From the NCBI RefSeq assembly GCF_001458395.1, contig NZ_CYSR01000011.1:248001-312000 (forward strand): a stretch of 64,000 nucleotides of DNA, in the 5' to 3' direction. Position numbers and translations under genes: made by a program. The notes beneath the pieces are model-generated. The model did no database searches. It saw only the letters and a list, made by a program, of their open reading frames with translations, and was not told the DNA's origin. The DNA comes from Leisingera aquaemixtae. GTDB lineage: Bacteria > Pseudomonadota > Alphaproteobacteria > Rhodobacterales > Rhodobacteraceae. This document shows, one piece after another, positions 49,931 through 59,283 of the stretch (positions within the stretch are counted from its first letter, which is position 1; every line of letters starts with the position of its first letter).

Positions 49931-50689
49931 TCAGTAGTGCGCGGTATAGCCGCCATCCACCGCCAGCACCTGTCCGGTGATGTAGGACGCGGCAGGGGAG
50001 GCGAGGAACAGAACGGCGGGCGCCAGCTCCTCAGGCTCGCCCCAGCGGCCGAGGGACGTGGCGGCCTTGAGCTTTTCCGCAATCGCCGGGTCCGCCGCCG
50101 CGGCCATATTGGGCGCGGTCTTAAAAAAGCCCGGGGCGATTGCATTTACGGTGATGCCCATCGGCCCCAGCTCTGCCGCCAGCGCCCTGGTCATGCCGTT
50201 GATACCGGCCTTGGCGGTGGTGTAGGCGGCGTCGCCCGCCTGCGCGATCAGGCCCGCGATCGAAGAGATGTTGATGATGCGGCCATATCCCTTGGGGGCC
50301 ATCTGCGCCGCTGCCAGCTGGCTCAGGCGGAAGGGCGAGACCAGGTCGACCTCCCACAGCGCCTGCAGGTCGGCGCGGGAGAACTCCGGCAGGCTGCGGC
50401 GGTCGCGCTGGCCGACGTTATTGACCAGGATATCGAGCCCGCCTGCCGCCGCGATGTCTTCCATCGACGCAACGCAAGCCTCTTCATTTGCCACATCCAG
50501 AATAAGCGGGCGGGCGGTGCCGGGCATCCGGGCCGCTGCCGCTGCCGCCCGCTCCTCGCTGCGGCCGTTTACCCAGACCTCGGCACCGGCTTCGGCCAGC
50601 AGCCGGGCGGCGGCAAAGCCCAGGCCGTCCGTGGAGCCGGTCACCAGCGCGCGCTGGCCTGCGAGGGAAAACTGTTCAAGCGCTGTCAT
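49931..50689 (-). CDS. SDR family oxidoreductase
   Basis: A 252-residue short-chain dehydrogenase. The cofactor motif TGSTDGLG lies near residue 17, NNVG near residue 92, the catalytic Ser in IINISSIAG near residue 142, and YTTAKAG near residue 158. The C-terminus [17 protein letters not shown] is typical of the 3-oxoacyl-ACP reductase/gluconate 5-dehydrogenase-like group. The start [16 protein letters not shown] at 50689 has AGGAGACAGGACC upstream. It is leftward within a rightward housekeeping block. Substrate unknown. Confidence 0.88.
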   Translation of the reverse strand: MTALEQFSLAGQRALVTGSTDGLGFAAARLLAEAGAEVWVNGRSEERAAAAAARMPGTARPLILDVANEEACVASMEDIAAAGGLDILVNNVGQRDRRSLPEFSRADLQALWEVDLVSPFRLSQLAAAQMAPKGYGRIINISSIAGLIAQAGDAAYTTAKAGINGMTRALAAELGPMGITVNAIAPGFFKTAPNMAAAADPAIAEKLKAATSLGRWGEPEELAPAVLFLASPAASYITGQVLAVDGGYTAHY

Positions 50690-50848
50690 GGTCCTGTCTC
50701 CTGCACGGGGCAGGCTGGGCAGGCGGGCGCTGTCTGTCAAGCGCTGCCGCATACCGGCCTTGCTGTGACGCCTGCTGCTGCATTGCCCAAGGCGCGCCGG
50801 TGCGATACTCATGGCCGGACGCCTTAGCGCATATAGAGACAAAGACCC

Positions 50849-51328
50849 ATGAGCCGCATCAGCCACATCGAACTGGACGACCGCAACCTGCCGCCTCCGA
50901 CCCCTGAGATCGAGCAGGAGCGCAAGGTGGCTATCTATGACCTGATCGAAGAAAACAGCTTTACCCTGCCGTCCCGCGAGGACCGCGATCTGCCTGAAGG
51001 CCCGTACCATCTGGGCCTGGCAATCCGCGACAAGCGGCTGGTGTTCGACATCAACACCGAAGCAGGTGAGAAGGCCGCGGAATTCCACCTGTCACTGTCG
51101 CCCTTCCGGCAGGTGGTGAAAGACTACTACCAGATCTGCGAGAGCTATTTCACCGCGGTGAAGACCATGCCGCCAAGCCAGATCGAGACCATCGACATGG
51201 CCCGGCGCGGCATCCACAACGAAGGCAGCCGGGTGCTGCAGGAGCGGCTGGAGGGCAAGGCCGAGGTCGACACGGATACCGCCCGCCGCCTGTTCACCCT
51301 GATCTGCGTTTTGCATTTCGGAGGCTGA
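50849..51328 (+). CDS. UPF0262 family protein
   Basis: A 159-residue protein of the UPF0262 family, conserved in alphaproteobacteria. The start [20 protein letters not shown] and the middle segment [19 protein letters not shown] are recognisable. Function unknown. It lies 3 bases before the phosphatase-like gene, an arrangement common downstream of hisD in Rhodobacteraceae. Confidence 0.88.
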   Translation: MSRISHIELDDRNLPPPTPEIEQERKVAIYDLIEENSFTLPSREDRDLPEGPYHLGLAIRDKRLVFDINTEAGEKAAEFHLSLSPFRQVVKDYYQICESYFTAVKTMPPSQIETIDMARRGIHNEGSRVLQERLEGKAEVDTDTARRLFTLICVLHFGG

Positions 51329-51331
51329 CGG

Positions 51332-51790
51332 GTGAAGGAGCTGCCGCAGTCCGTTCTGTTCTGTTGCGACCACAATTCGGTCCGCTCTCCGATGGCGGAG
51401 GGCATCATGAAGAAATTCTATGGCACCGGCACCTATGTGCAGTCGGCCGGCGTCAAGAACGACATGGAAATCGACGGCTTCTCCATCGCGGTCTGCCAGG
51501 AAATAGATGTCGAGCTGTCGCGCCACCGCTCGCGCTCCTTTGACGAGATGGAGCGCTGGGGCGATGACCTGTCGTCGTTTGACCTGGTGGTGGCGCTGTC
51601 GCCCGCCAGCCAGCGCCGGGCGCTGGAACTGACCCGTTTTTTTCACCTCGATGTCGAATATTGGCCGATTATGGACCCAACCGGGCTCGGCGAGACCCGC
51701 GAAGCCAAGCTAGATATCTACCGTCAAACACGGGATCAAATCATCCAGCATCTGAAAAACCGCTGGGGCGAACCGACGGAGAGAACATGA
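51332..51790 (+). CDS. Low-molecular-weight protein-tyrosine-phosphatase-like / ArsC-type protein
   Basis: A 152-residue protein with the P-loop C-x5-R motif, CDHNSVRS near residue 11, and a C-terminal general-acid Asp in PIMDPTG near residue 115. These fit the low-molecular-weight phosphatase fold. It could be a protein phosphatase or an arsenate-reductase relative; nothing nearby supports arsenic resistance. The GTG start follows the UPF0262 gene closely, with no better ATG. It overlaps the next gene by 4 bases. Confidence 0.82.
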   Translation: MKELPQSVLFCCDHNSVRSPMAEGIMKKFYGTGTYVQSAGVKNDMEIDGFSIAVCQEIDVELSRHRSRSFDEMERWGDDLSSFDLVVALSPASQRRALELTRFFHLDVEYWPIMDPTGLGETREAKLDIYRQTRDQIIQHLKNRWGEPTERT

Positions 51791-52185
51791 CCGACACCAT
51801 CGCGCGCTATTTCGAAGCCTTCAATGCAGGCGACACCGGTGCCATGCTGGACTGCCTGGACGAGCAGATTGCCCATCACGTCAATGAGGGCAAGATCCGC
51901 GCGGGCAAGGATAAATTCGCGGAATTCTGCGCCCACATGAGCCGCTGCTACAAGGAAGAGCTGACCGATATGGTGATCTTTTCCAATGAGGACGGTACCC
52001 GCGCGGCGGCCGAATTCATCGTCAACGGCACCTATCTGGTGACCGACGAAGGCCTGCCGGAAGCCAAGGGCCAGACCTACCGCCTGCCGGGCGGGTCGTT
52101 CTTTGAGCTGAAGGACGGCAAGATTTCCCGCGTCACCACCTATTACAACCTGGCGGACTGGATCGCCCAGGTCTCCGCCGGATGA
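51787..52185 (+). CDS. NTF2-like / ketosteroid isomerase-related protein
   Basis: A 132-residue protein of the SnoaL/NTF2 cone fold: YFEAFNAGDTGAMLDCLDEQ near residue 8, VNGTYLVTDEGLPEAKGQTY near 80, and FFELKDGKISRVTTYYN near 107. Such proteins bind small hydrophobic ligands or act as isomerases; the exact role is unknown. Translationally coupled to the previous gene by an ATGA overlap and to the next by another 4-base overlap. Confidence 0.85.
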   Translation: MTDTIARYFEAFNAGDTGAMLDCLDEQIAHHVNEGKIRAGKDKFAEFCAHMSRCYKEELTDMVIFSNEDGTRAAAEFIVNGTYLVTDEGLPEAKGQTYRLPGGSFFELKDGKISRVTTYYNLADWIAQVSAG

Positions 52186-52817
52186 CACTCCGGGTCGAAG
52201 CGATGACCGGCGCGGCGCTGGAGGCCGCGCTGGACGACGTGGCGGGCCTGCGGATCAAGGTGTTCCGGGCCTGGCCGTATCTCTATGACGGCGATCTGGC
52301 CTATGAGCGCGCATATCTGCAAAGCTACCGCAACAGTGACCGCGCCGTTGTGGTCGGCGCTTTCGACGGCGATGCGCTGGTCGGCGCCTCCACCGGCGCG
52401 CCGCTGGCTGATCACGCGGATGATTTCGCGGCGGCCTTTGAGGGCACTGGCGTTGAGCTGAAGGACGTCTTCTACTGCGCCGAATCTGTGCTGCTGCCGG
52501 AGTACCGCGGGCAGGGTGCCGGCCACGGTTTCTTTGACGCGCGAGAGGCGCACGCGCGCAGGCACGGTTTCCGCAAATGCGCGTTTTGCGGCGTGCAGCG
52601 TCCGGCGGACCATCCGCTGCGCCCGGCGGATTACGCGCCGCTGGACCCGTTTTGGCGCAAGCGCGGCTACCAGCCCCTGGCTGGCGCCATCGCGCATTTC
52701 TCATGGAAGGACGTCGATCAGGCGGAAGAAACGAAGAAGCCGCTGCAATTCTGGATCCGGGATTTGCAGCACTGCCGGCCCGGTTTGGCCGGAGAGCCTT
52801 CTGCCGGTCCGCTGTAA
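52182..52817 (+). CDS. GNAT family N-acetyltransferase
   Basis: A 211-residue acyltransferase. The acetyl-CoA-binding region is ESVLLPEYRGQGAGHGFFDAREA near residue 103, containing the R/Q-x-x-G-x-G/A pattern. The C-terminus is longer than a minimal GNAT domain. It overlaps the NTF2-like gene and probably shares its transcript. Substrate unknown. Confidence 0.84.
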   Translation: MTLRVEAMTGAALEAALDDVAGLRIKVFRAWPYLYDGDLAYERAYLQSYRNSDRAVVVGAFDGDALVGASTGAPLADHADDFAAAFEGTGVELKDVFYCAESVLLPEYRGQGAGHGFFDAREAHARRHGFRKCAFCGVQRPADHPLRPADYAPLDPFWRKRGYQPLAGAIAHFSWKDVDQAEETKKPLQFWIRDLQHCRPGLAGEPSAGPL

Positions 52818-52932
52818 GAGGGGTGCACAGGGGGTGCACAGGGAGTGTACGGAAGGCACCCCCCGTTTTCGAAGACCCTCAAAAGCAGCCGGGCCTATCT
52901 GCACAGCAGGAATTGCACAAAGGGAAGACAGG

Positions 52933-53811
52933 ATGAAAATCGCCACTGCCGCTTACCCGCTCGACTGGCTCGACAGTTGGGCGCAGTACGAAGACAAGCT
53001 GGCCGCCTGGGTGGCAGAGGCCGCCGGGAACGGCGCCGAACTGCTGGTGTTCCCGGAATACGGCGCGATGGAGCTGTCCACCCTGGACGGGGCCGCGGTT
53101 GCAGGCGATCTGGCGCAGTCGATCCATTCGGTCTCGGAAAAGATGGAGGATGCGGCGGCGCTGCACCTGAGGCTGGCCGCTGAGTACGGGGTGCACATCC
53201 TGGGCGCATCTGCGCCCGTGAACAGCGGGCTGGACCAGCCGGTGAACCGGGCGGAATTCTACACGCCCGGCGGCAGCCGCGATCACCAGGACAAGCAGAT
53301 CATGACCCGGTTCGAGCGCGCGCCGTGGGGCATCGCTGGGGGCGGCCCGCTCAAGATCTTCGAGACCAGCCTGGGCAGAATCGGTGTGCTGATCTGCTAT
53401 GACAGCGAGTTCCCGCTGCTGGGCCGTGCCCTGGCGGAGGCGGATGTGATTCTCGTCCCCTCCTGCACCGAGGCGCTGGCCGGATACTGGCGGGTGCGCA
53501 TCGGCGCGATGTCGCGGGCGCTGGAAAACCAGTGCGTGACCGCAATGGCCTCCGTCGTGGGCAACAACGCATGGTCCGAGGCGGTGGATACGAATACCGG
53601 AATGGGCGGCATTTTCGGCCCGCCGGACAATGGGTTCCCCGGAACCGGGGTGCTCGCCGAGGGCGTGCTCAATCAGCCGGGCTGGACCTACGGCGAGGCT
53701 GATCTGGACACAATTGCCCATGTGCGGGCCGATGGCGGGGTGCTGAACCGGCTGCATTGGGAGGAGCAGATGCCGCGGGTGAAATCAGTCACAAAAGCCG
53801 TGTTATCCTGA
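52933..53811 (+). CDS. Carbon-nitrogen hydrolase (nitrilase superfamily)
   Basis: A 292-residue amidase-fold hydrolase. The catalytic triad is visible: Glu in LLVFPEYGAMEL near residue 42, Lys in HQDKQIMTRFE near residue 120, and Cys in GVLICYDSEFP near residue 157. It should hydrolyse an amide or nitrile in the cytoplasm; the substrate is unknown. The ATG at 52933 has ACAGG upstream; the frame is open further back through the previous gene, but the added residues are not nitrilase-like. Confidence 0.88.
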   Translation: MKIATAAYPLDWLDSWAQYEDKLAAWVAEAAGNGAELLVFPEYGAMELSTLDGAAVAGDLAQSIHSVSEKMEDAAALHLRLAAEYGVHILGASAPVNSGLDQPVNRAEFYTPGGSRDHQDKQIMTRFERAPWGIAGGGPLKIFETSLGRIGVLICYDSEFPLLGRALAEADVILVPSCTEALAGYWRVRIGAMSRALENQCVTAMASVVGNNAWSEAVDTNTGMGGIFGPPDNGFPGTGVLAEGVLNQPGWTYGEADLDTIAHVRADGGVLNRLHWEEQMPRVKSVTKAVLS

Positions 53812-53894
53812 TTGAGGCCTTGAAATATTGGGAAAATGCCCCCATTTAAGCGCACGTCCCGCAGTTTGCGGGTTAACCCAATGATGGAGACAAC

Positions 53895-54113
53895 ATGGCC
53901 AAGGAAGATACGCTCGAATTTCCCGGTGTCGTGAAGGAACTCCTGCCTAACGCGACGTTTCGGGTCGAGCTGGAAAACGGCCATGAAATCATCGCGCATA
54001 CGGCAGGCAAGATGCGCAAGAACCGCATCCGTGTTCTGGCCGGCGACCGGGTCCAGGTGGAAATGACACCCTATGACCTCACCAAGGGCCGGATCAACTA
54101 CCGCTTCAAGTAA
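53895..54113 (+). CDS. infA: Translation initiation factor IF-1
   Basis: A 72-residue S1/OB-fold protein, [20 protein letters not shown] at the start and [20 protein letters not shown] in the middle, exactly the normal IF-1 length. It binds the 30S A site during initiation. A strong terminator follows. It stands alone as a transcription unit, with AT-rich sequence upstream at 53820-53880. Confidence 0.97.
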   Translation: MAKEDTLEFPGVVKELLPNATFRVELENGHEIIAHTAGKMRKNRIRVLAGDRVQVEMTPYDLTKGRINYRFK

Positions 54114-54136
54114 GCCGTTGATCTGCCAAGACAATC

Positions 54137-54168
54137 AAAGCCCGGCATCGCGCCGGGCTTTTGTTTTT
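54137..54168 (+). terminator. Terminator of infA
   Basis: AAAGCCCGGC/GCCGGGCTTT stem with an ATCGC loop, then TGTTTTTG. Confidence 0.85.
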
Positions 54169-54291
54169 GAAGCGGCTTTGCAGCCGCGGCCTCTGGCGGG
54201 GATATTTTAGGCAACAGGAAGCGGGCCAGTGCGCTTTTCCGCGGCCGGAAATCACCGTATGACAGGCGCGAACAGTCAAGAGGGCCAATGC

Positions 54292-54873
54292 ATGGCATTC
54301 ATTCTGGGATCGGGCAGTCCGCGGCGGCTGCAGCTTCTGGCGCAGTTAGGCGTGCATCCCGACGCTGTGCGCCCGCCGGAAATCGACGAGACACCGCTGA
54401 AAGGCGAGCTGCCGCGCGACTATTGCGCCCGGGTGACGCGGGAAAAAACGCAGGCTGTCCCCGCGGGAACGGACGATATTGTCCTGTGTGCCGACACCAC
54501 CGTCGCCCTGGGCCGCCGCATCCTTGGCAAGCCGCGCGATGCAGGAGAAGCGGCCGCGTTCCTTCTCGCCTTGTCGGGCCGCCGCCACCGGGTCATCACT
54601 GCCGTTGCCGTGCGCCGCGGGGACCGGATCTGGGAAAAAGACGTGGTGAGCCAGGTGAAAATGAAAAACCTGTCTGACGAGGAGCTGAATGCCTACCTCG
54701 CCACAGGCGATTGGGAAGGCAAGGCCGGCGCCTATGCCATCCAGGGGCCCGCCGGGGCCTTCATTCCGTGGATCAGCGGCTCCTTCACCGGTATCGTCGG
54801 GCTGCCGCTGTCAGAAACTGCCAATCTTCTGCGCGCCGCCGGGCTGCCGCTGTATCAGGAGGCTGCCGCATGA
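54292..54873 (+). CDS. maf: Maf family nucleotide pyrophosphatase
   Basis: A 193-residue Maf-like protein. It has [20 protein letters not shown] at the start, [34 protein letters not shown] near residue 62, and [12 protein letters not shown]. The family hydrolyses noncanonical or canonical nucleoside triphosphates and may affect division. The start at 54292 is chosen because the family motif begins at once. It overlaps the RNase gene by 4 bases. Confidence 0.93.
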   Translation: MAFILGSGSPRRLQLLAQLGVHPDAVRPPEIDETPLKGELPRDYCARVTREKTQAVPAGTDDIVLCADTTVALGRRILGKPRDAGEAAAFLLALSGRRHRVITAVAVRRGDRIWEKDVVSQVKMKNLSDEELNAYLATGDWEGKAGAYAIQGPAGAFIPWISGSFTGIVGLPLSETANLLRAAGLPLYQEAAA

Positions 54874-55892
54874 AGGGCCGCACCGTTATTCTCGACCACA
54901 TCCAGGACCGTGAAGCCGCCGCGCTTATGGTGGATGGCAAACTGGAAGATTTCCTGATCGAAAGCGATGCGCCTGCGCCCGGCACCATCTACCGCGCCCG
55001 CGCCGACCGGCCGGTGAAGGGGCAGGGCGGCATGTTCCTGACCACGCCTGACGGCCCGGCCTTCCTGCGTCAGGTCAAAGGATTGGCACCGGGGCAAATG
55101 ATCCTGGTGCAGGTCTCCGGCTACGCCGAGCCGGGCAAGGCGATCCCGGTCACCCAGAAGCTGCTGTTCAAGAGCCGCTATGCGATCGTGACGCCGGAGG
55201 CCCCTGGTCTGAACATCTCGCGCAGCATCCGCGACGAGGAAGAGCGCGACCGCCTGCTGGAGATCGCCCACGAGGAAATGGGGGACACGGGCTATGGCCT
55301 GATCCTGCGCTCTGCCTGCGCCGGGGCGGACCGCGAAGAGATCGCCGAGGATGTCGCGGCTATGGCAGCTATGGCGGCTCAGGTGATGCAGGATGAAGGA
55401 GCCGAAGCGGAAGTGCTGTCCGAAGGCGACACCCCGCATCTGCTGGCCTGGCGGGACTGGGTCGAGCCCGCGGATATCGAGCAGGATCCAGGCGGATTTG
55501 AACGCCTGGGCGTTCTGGATGCGCTGGACATTGCCCGGGGTATCCGCGAGCCGCTGCCGGGCGGCGGTTCCCTGTTTATCGAGCCCACCCGCGCCCTGGT
55601 CGCGGTGGATGTGAACACCGGGTCCGACACCTCGCTGGCGGCAGGTGTGAAGGCCAATATGGCGGCCGCCAAGGCCTTGCCGCGTGCCCTGCGCGTCAGG
55701 GGTCTGGGCGGCCAGATCGTGCTGGACCTGGCGCCGATGCCCAAAAAGGACCGCCGCGGGTTCGAGACCGCGCTGCGGGCCGCCTTCCGGGCCGATTCCG
55801 AGGAAACGGTTCTGGCCGGCTGGACCAGCCTTGGCCACTACGAACTGCAGCGCAAACGCGGCCGCATTGCCCTGAGTGAGGTGCTGAGATGA
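54870..55892 (+). CDS. Ribonuclease E/G family protein, short form
   Basis: A 340-residue RNase G-like protein that works in RNA processing or decay. The catalytic metal site is visible in the Asp of [14 protein letters not shown] near residue 248 and [14 protein letters not shown] near residue 287. The N-terminal part ([20 protein letters not shown]) is atypically short, so the usual S1-containing module is reduced. It is much shorter than canonical RNase E or G. It overlaps maf and yacG by 4 bases each, a compact three-gene operon. Confidence 0.87.
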   Translation: MKGRTVILDHIQDREAAALMVDGKLEDFLIESDAPAPGTIYRARADRPVKGQGGMFLTTPDGPAFLRQVKGLAPGQMILVQVSGYAEPGKAIPVTQKLLFKSRYAIVTPEAPGLNISRSIRDEEERDRLLEIAHEEMGDTGYGLILRSACAGADREEIAEDVAAMAAMAAQVMQDEGAEAEVLSEGDTPHLLAWRDWVEPADIEQDPGGFERLGVLDALDIARGIREPLPGGGSLFIEPTRALVAVDVNTGSDTSLAAGVKANMAAAKALPRALRVRGLGGQIVLDLAPMPKKDRRGFETALRAAFRADSEETVLAGWTSLGHYELQRKRGRIALSEVLR

Positions 55893-56092
55893 GCTGTCCG
55901 ATTTGCGGCGGGGAATCGCAAAAGAGCTTTCGGCCGTTCTGCTCCAAACGCTGTGCCGATATCGACCTTGGGAAGTGGCTGACCGGTGCCTACTCGGTGC
56001 CCAGCCAGGATCCGGAAGACATTGAAAACGCTTTGGAAGAAGCGGAGCGCGCACTGGCATCCGAAGAAAAGACGCAGCAGACGCGTCATTAG
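55889..56092 (+). CDS. yacG: DNA gyrase inhibitor YacG
   Basis: A 67-residue zinc-ribbon protein. CPICGG near residue 3 and [14 protein letters not shown] near residue 20 supply the four zinc cysteines; the acidic C-terminal tail is usual. YacG binds GyrB in other bacteria. It ends the maf-RNase-yacG operon before tRNA-Phe. Confidence 0.92.
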   Translation: MSCPICGGESQKSFRPFCSKRCADIDLGKWLTGAYSVPSQDPEDIENALEEAERALASEEKTQQTRH

Positions 56093-56173
56093 CAATTTTC
56101 TTTGAAAAACCCTCTGGACACCGCCGCGCCCTCGGCATAGAAGGCCTCCACCCAAGGCGATCAGCCTTCCCGT

Positions 56174-56248
56174 GCCCGGGTAGCTCAGGGGTAGAGCAGT
56201 GGATTGAAAATCCTCGTGTCGGTGGTTCGATTCCGCCCCCGGGCACCA
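56174..56248 (+). tRNA. tRNA-Phe (GAA)
   Basis: A 75-base tRNA with acceptor stem GCCCGGG/CCCGGGC, discriminator A and encoded CCA. The anticodon loop TTGAAAA lies within GGATTGAAAATCC, giving GAA (Phe). It borders the putative genomic island and is the probable integration target. Confidence 0.95.
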
Positions 56249-56672
56249 CTTCAAATCATTGAAATATTTGAAGTTTTTCCAAAGCGTAGTGGTGTTGCGA
56301 AAAGCTGCGTATTGCTATGGGGACGCACTGGGGACGCAATTTCTCTCGCGTAGCCATCGGGGCCTTCACTACCTTTCACCTACTGTTAGGCTTCTCCGAG
56401 AGAAGCCGAGTGTGCTGTTTCTATAGCAGCCCGTTCAACTGATTCGTTTGCCAGTCTCTGAGACGAGAGTGACACCTGCCATTGAGGCCTGTGCAAACTT
56501 GACGAGGCGAGCGTCGCGCGACGCCTATGTGGGTGCTGGACTTACCGTTGTTTCACGACCACGAGTGAGTTCAAGTCCTACGTCAATCGTCTCTCGGCAT
56601 CCGGACCAGGTATAGCGGCGGAATAGAGGGAAAGGTGCTGGTCGCCCTCTCGGCCGCAATCAAGGAGGCATC
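56249..56672. other. Left island flank without genes
   Basis: About 420 bases between tRNA-Phe and the first island gene. Apart from the two TGGGGACGCA repeats nothing is recognisable. GGAGGCATC lies at the end as a ribosome-binding site for the pRiA4b ORF-3-like gene. Confidence 0.45.
56318..56338. repeat. Tandem TGGGGACGCA repeats, possible integrase arm sites
   Basis: TGGGGACGCA occurs at 56318-56327 and 56329-56338, an 11-base period about 70 bases after tRNA-Phe. An inverted copy lies at 63096-63105. Short direct repeats of this kind often flank tRNA-targeting tyrosine recombinases. Confidence 0.45.
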
Positions 56673-57281
56673 ATGGCAGATCAAATCGCGCGACTTCGGG
56701 TGGAACTCCTGCACATCGAACCACGCATCTGGCGGAGGGTGGAGGTCAGCCTGACCACAAACCTAAGCGCCTTGCATGAACTCATCCAAGCCGTAATGTC
56801 GTGGGAGAACGATCACCTTTATCAATTCTCGATCGGAGAGCGCTTCTATGGGGAACCCGGTCCCGAGGATGCAGTATTGGGACACAAGGCTTACCATGCC
56901 AAGTATATGCGGTTGGGAACCTTGGTCGGGCGCGGCATCGCAGAGTTCCAGTACACCTACGATTTTGGTGACAACTGGCAGCATAGCATTGCCATCGAAC
57001 ACATAGGCGTCGCGGATCCAGATGTAGACTATCCCATATATCTGGATGGTGAGCGCACCGCGCCGCCAGAAGATGTGGGTGGTCCGCCCGGTATCATGGA
57101 TTTCTTGGAGGCCATGGCCAATAACCATCACCCGGAACACAAAAACATGATCCGCTGGTACGGGCGCCCCTTCAATCCGATAGATTTCAGCGCATCAGAG
57201 GTTGCCGCGACCGTCCGCGACATTGCGGCGAAAAGGAAAGTTGCGAGGCTGGCGTTTGAGCGGAGTCGGCAGGAGAGGTAA
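56673..57281 (+). CDS. Plasmid pRiA4b ORF-3 family protein
   Basis: A 202-residue protein of the pRiA4b ORF-3 family: ARLRVELLHIEPRIWRRVEV at the start, LSALHELIQAVMSWENDHLYQF near residue 33, and FQYTYDFGDNWQHSIAIE near residue 92, the hallmark of the family. Its function is unknown; members are common on plasmids and islands. GGAGGCATC precedes the ATG. It appears intact. Confidence 0.88.
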   Translation: MADQIARLRVELLHIEPRIWRRVEVSLTTNLSALHELIQAVMSWENDHLYQFSIGERFYGEPGPEDAVLGHKAYHAKYMRLGTLVGRGIAEFQYTYDFGDNWQHSIAIEHIGVADPDVDYPIYLDGERTAPPEDVGGPPGIMDFLEAMANNHHPEHKNMIRWYGRPFNPIDFSASEVAATVRDIAAKRKVARLAFERSRQER

Positions 57282-58018
57282 GTTGGGGCTCCGCCTGCGC
57301 TTGACGTTTCAAGCGGGCGGCGCCTCTGGTGTCAACAGCGGCACCAAACCCAGCCACACGGCGGTTACCTCCGTGCTTCGCAGTTTTCCAACGGGTCCAA
57401 CTGCTGTTACAGCCCCGGCCTTGCGCGAGCCGGTCATTCTCGCCATTAATCTCCAAGATATCGATATCGTGGGCGAGACGCGCATCCCCGGCAACATTTC
57501 GCAAGCCTTACCGCGAGTGGCGCCCAGGGGAAATTCATGACCTGCTCTGGCTTCCACACTCAGAACGAAATTAAGAGTACACTGATACACCTTGAGCTGT
57601 TTGATCGCACCTAAAGCAATCCCGCTGCTCAGAGGCTGGCTGTCCGATTCGAGCCTCAGAGCAGGTTGAACGCCCGCTTACATTTGGTTTGTACTTCCAG
57701 AAATCTGTGCCCTGCCGCGGAACAGATTCACAAGACCGCAAACCCCGTCGCAAACTTGTCAGCAATTCTCAGAGCGATGCATTCTGGCGCCCATCCAGGT
57801 TTCCTCGACGCTCCAGCAAACTGAACATATCAATTAATTGGAGAGCGATTCAAAAAAAATCCACATTAAGATGAAAAGTACTCCTGCTTAGAGTACTCAA
57901 GAGTACTCTGATTTGGGATGCTGTCCGGACTGCGGCGGTCCGCCTGCCGGCCGCTTGGCAGGAAAGGTTTGGCAGTTTCATTTCAAGTTGTGAAACGGAG
58001 CCCGAACCAGCGCATGTC
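57282..58018. other. Non-coding or decayed stretch in the island
   Basis: About 740 bases with only short frames in both strands and none resembling a known family. The last part is AT-rich and holds three AGTACTC repeats at 57877-57908. Confidence 0.4.
57877..57909. repeat. Three AGTACTC repeats
   Basis: AGTACTC starts at 57877, 57892 and 57902; the last two are within GAGTACTC palindromes. They lie about 110 bases before the recombinase remnant and could be regulator or recombinase sites. Confidence 0.4.
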
Positions 58019-58711
58019 ATGCTCAGTCCTTTCACACTCAAGAGCATGGCTGAAGCGCTCGTGTCCTGGGCTCGCTTCCGGGAGAGCGATACAAGGAGCC
58101 CAATGACAGGTGCCGAATTGAACCGCTTTGCCGAGCATCTACAAACGATTGATGTCTGGCCTTCGGCGGTTCTTTCCACCACCACGAAGGTCTACATGTG
58201 CTACACTCATGTCCTGACACCAGGATTTCGCTCGATAGCTTGCCAAGCAGTTTTGCGAGAGTTGAAGGGACGTGCGCTGATCGCTGGACCATGCCAGAAA
58301 AGGCCTTCCCAGTTCATCCCTGCAAGTTTGATCTACCAGACCGGCCTGAACATGATAGACGAAGCCCAGGCAGGCTCCAGCCATGACATCCACTCCGCAA
58401 CCGTTTATCGGAACGGTCTCCTGCTGGCCATCGCGGCAGCAGTCCCCCTTAGGCGTCGCGCCTTGGCAAGCCTTGATCTGGCAACCAGCTTTCGCCTAGA
58501 AGAGCGCCCTGTCATCCAGCTCGATATTGCAGGACGTTTTTTGAAGCTCCGGGAGGGGCGAAAGAGCTTTGAGCGCTATCAGGCGCACCTCACCAGCCCT
58601 ACTCCTCCGCATAGAACTGGGCGAATTGCGCTTTCAGACAATGCCGCGGGGAACCGGAGAGTGCGAGGGCTTGATCGAATATTCCCTGGCGGAGGCTCGC
58701 CGCTCTTTTAA
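58019..58711 (+). pseudogene. Truncated tyrosine recombinase/integrase
   Basis: The reading frame of 230 residues keeps the SAM-like N-terminal and the first catalytic-domain part of a phage-type integrase: SLIYQTGLNMIDEAQ and YRNGLLLAIAAAVPLRRRALASLDL near residue 130, which includes the first catalytic Arg region. After about residue 185 (LREGRKSFERY) the sequence no longer matches, and the H-x-x-R and nucleophilic Tyr are absent. Its end overlaps the antisense GIY-YIG gene. It is very probably inactive. It points to the former integration module of the island. Confidence 0.6.
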
Positions 58712-59243
58712 GAAAGAGCGGTTTAATTTTTCTGTTGTGACGAGCAAGAAGCACAGGGGATATTGTATATAGCGCCCAGCGGCATGGTAGGTCGAACCAG
58801 GCCGAAGGCATGCCAAATGCGTGGAGAATGGTTCTCGCGATACAGATCGCGATGGAAATACCTTCGGGGCGGTCGGCGTTCCATGCGACGTCTTCGAGTA
58901 GTACAACATCTCTTTTGTTTGTGAGAGATAGAGGAGTGCCGTGACCCCAAAGGAGGGTGTGTAGAGCCGAAATACACAGCTTCTCCAGTTCGAGCCGCGC
59001 ATCTCTTGACGGGAACCGATGCGGATTTAGAATTATGCATATAATAGTATCACCGAAGCCCTGTTCCCGCAGGCTGTCCATCAACCGACTGGCCAGATCA
59101 GCAGATTCCCCAAGGTATACCCGATCATCGGCGTGAAATGCGTAGAGGGCGGCCCCGCGAGGCTGCCAGTTGTCAAGATGTCGGCGCGGCATGCAGTAGA
59201 TGTCCAAGAACGGGCTAAAGGGCAAAACCTGATGGAAAGTCAT
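58599..59243 (-). CDS. GIY-YIG-like nuclease family protein
   Basis: A 214-residue protein whose middle resembles a GIY-YIG nuclease domain: ALYAF at residues 32-36 in place of GIY, VYLGES at 42-47 in place of YIG, Arg53, the Glu in DARLELEKL (85 or 87), and Asn109 in SLTNKR. The C-terminal part (about 120-214) is unrecognised. It starts 40 bases after the AAA+ protease gene with AGGAGG upstream of ATG 59243, so it is the second gene of a two-gene operon. Function is unknown; the nuclease call is by motif order only, and the glycine substitution may affect activity. Confidence 0.6.
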   Translation of the reverse strand: MTFHQVLPFSPFLDIYCMPRRHLDNWQPRGAALYAFHADDRVYLGESADLASRLMDSLREQGFGDTIICIILNPHRFPSRDARLELEKLCISALHTLLWGHGTPLSLTNKRDVVLLEDVAWNADRPEGISIAICIARTILHAFGMPSAWFDLPCRWALYTISPVLLARHNRKIKPLFLKRAASLRQGIFDQALALSGSPRHCLKAQFAQFYAEE

Positions 59244-59283
59244 GCGGTGTCCTCCTGTTGTTGATGAAAAAGGACGGTGGGAG

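Noticed and set aside
52516-52932. In-frame extension of the nitrilase gene by 139 codons
   Set aside because: The extension is out of frame with, and overlaps, the GNAT gene and is not nitrilase-like; ATG 52933 fits the family start.
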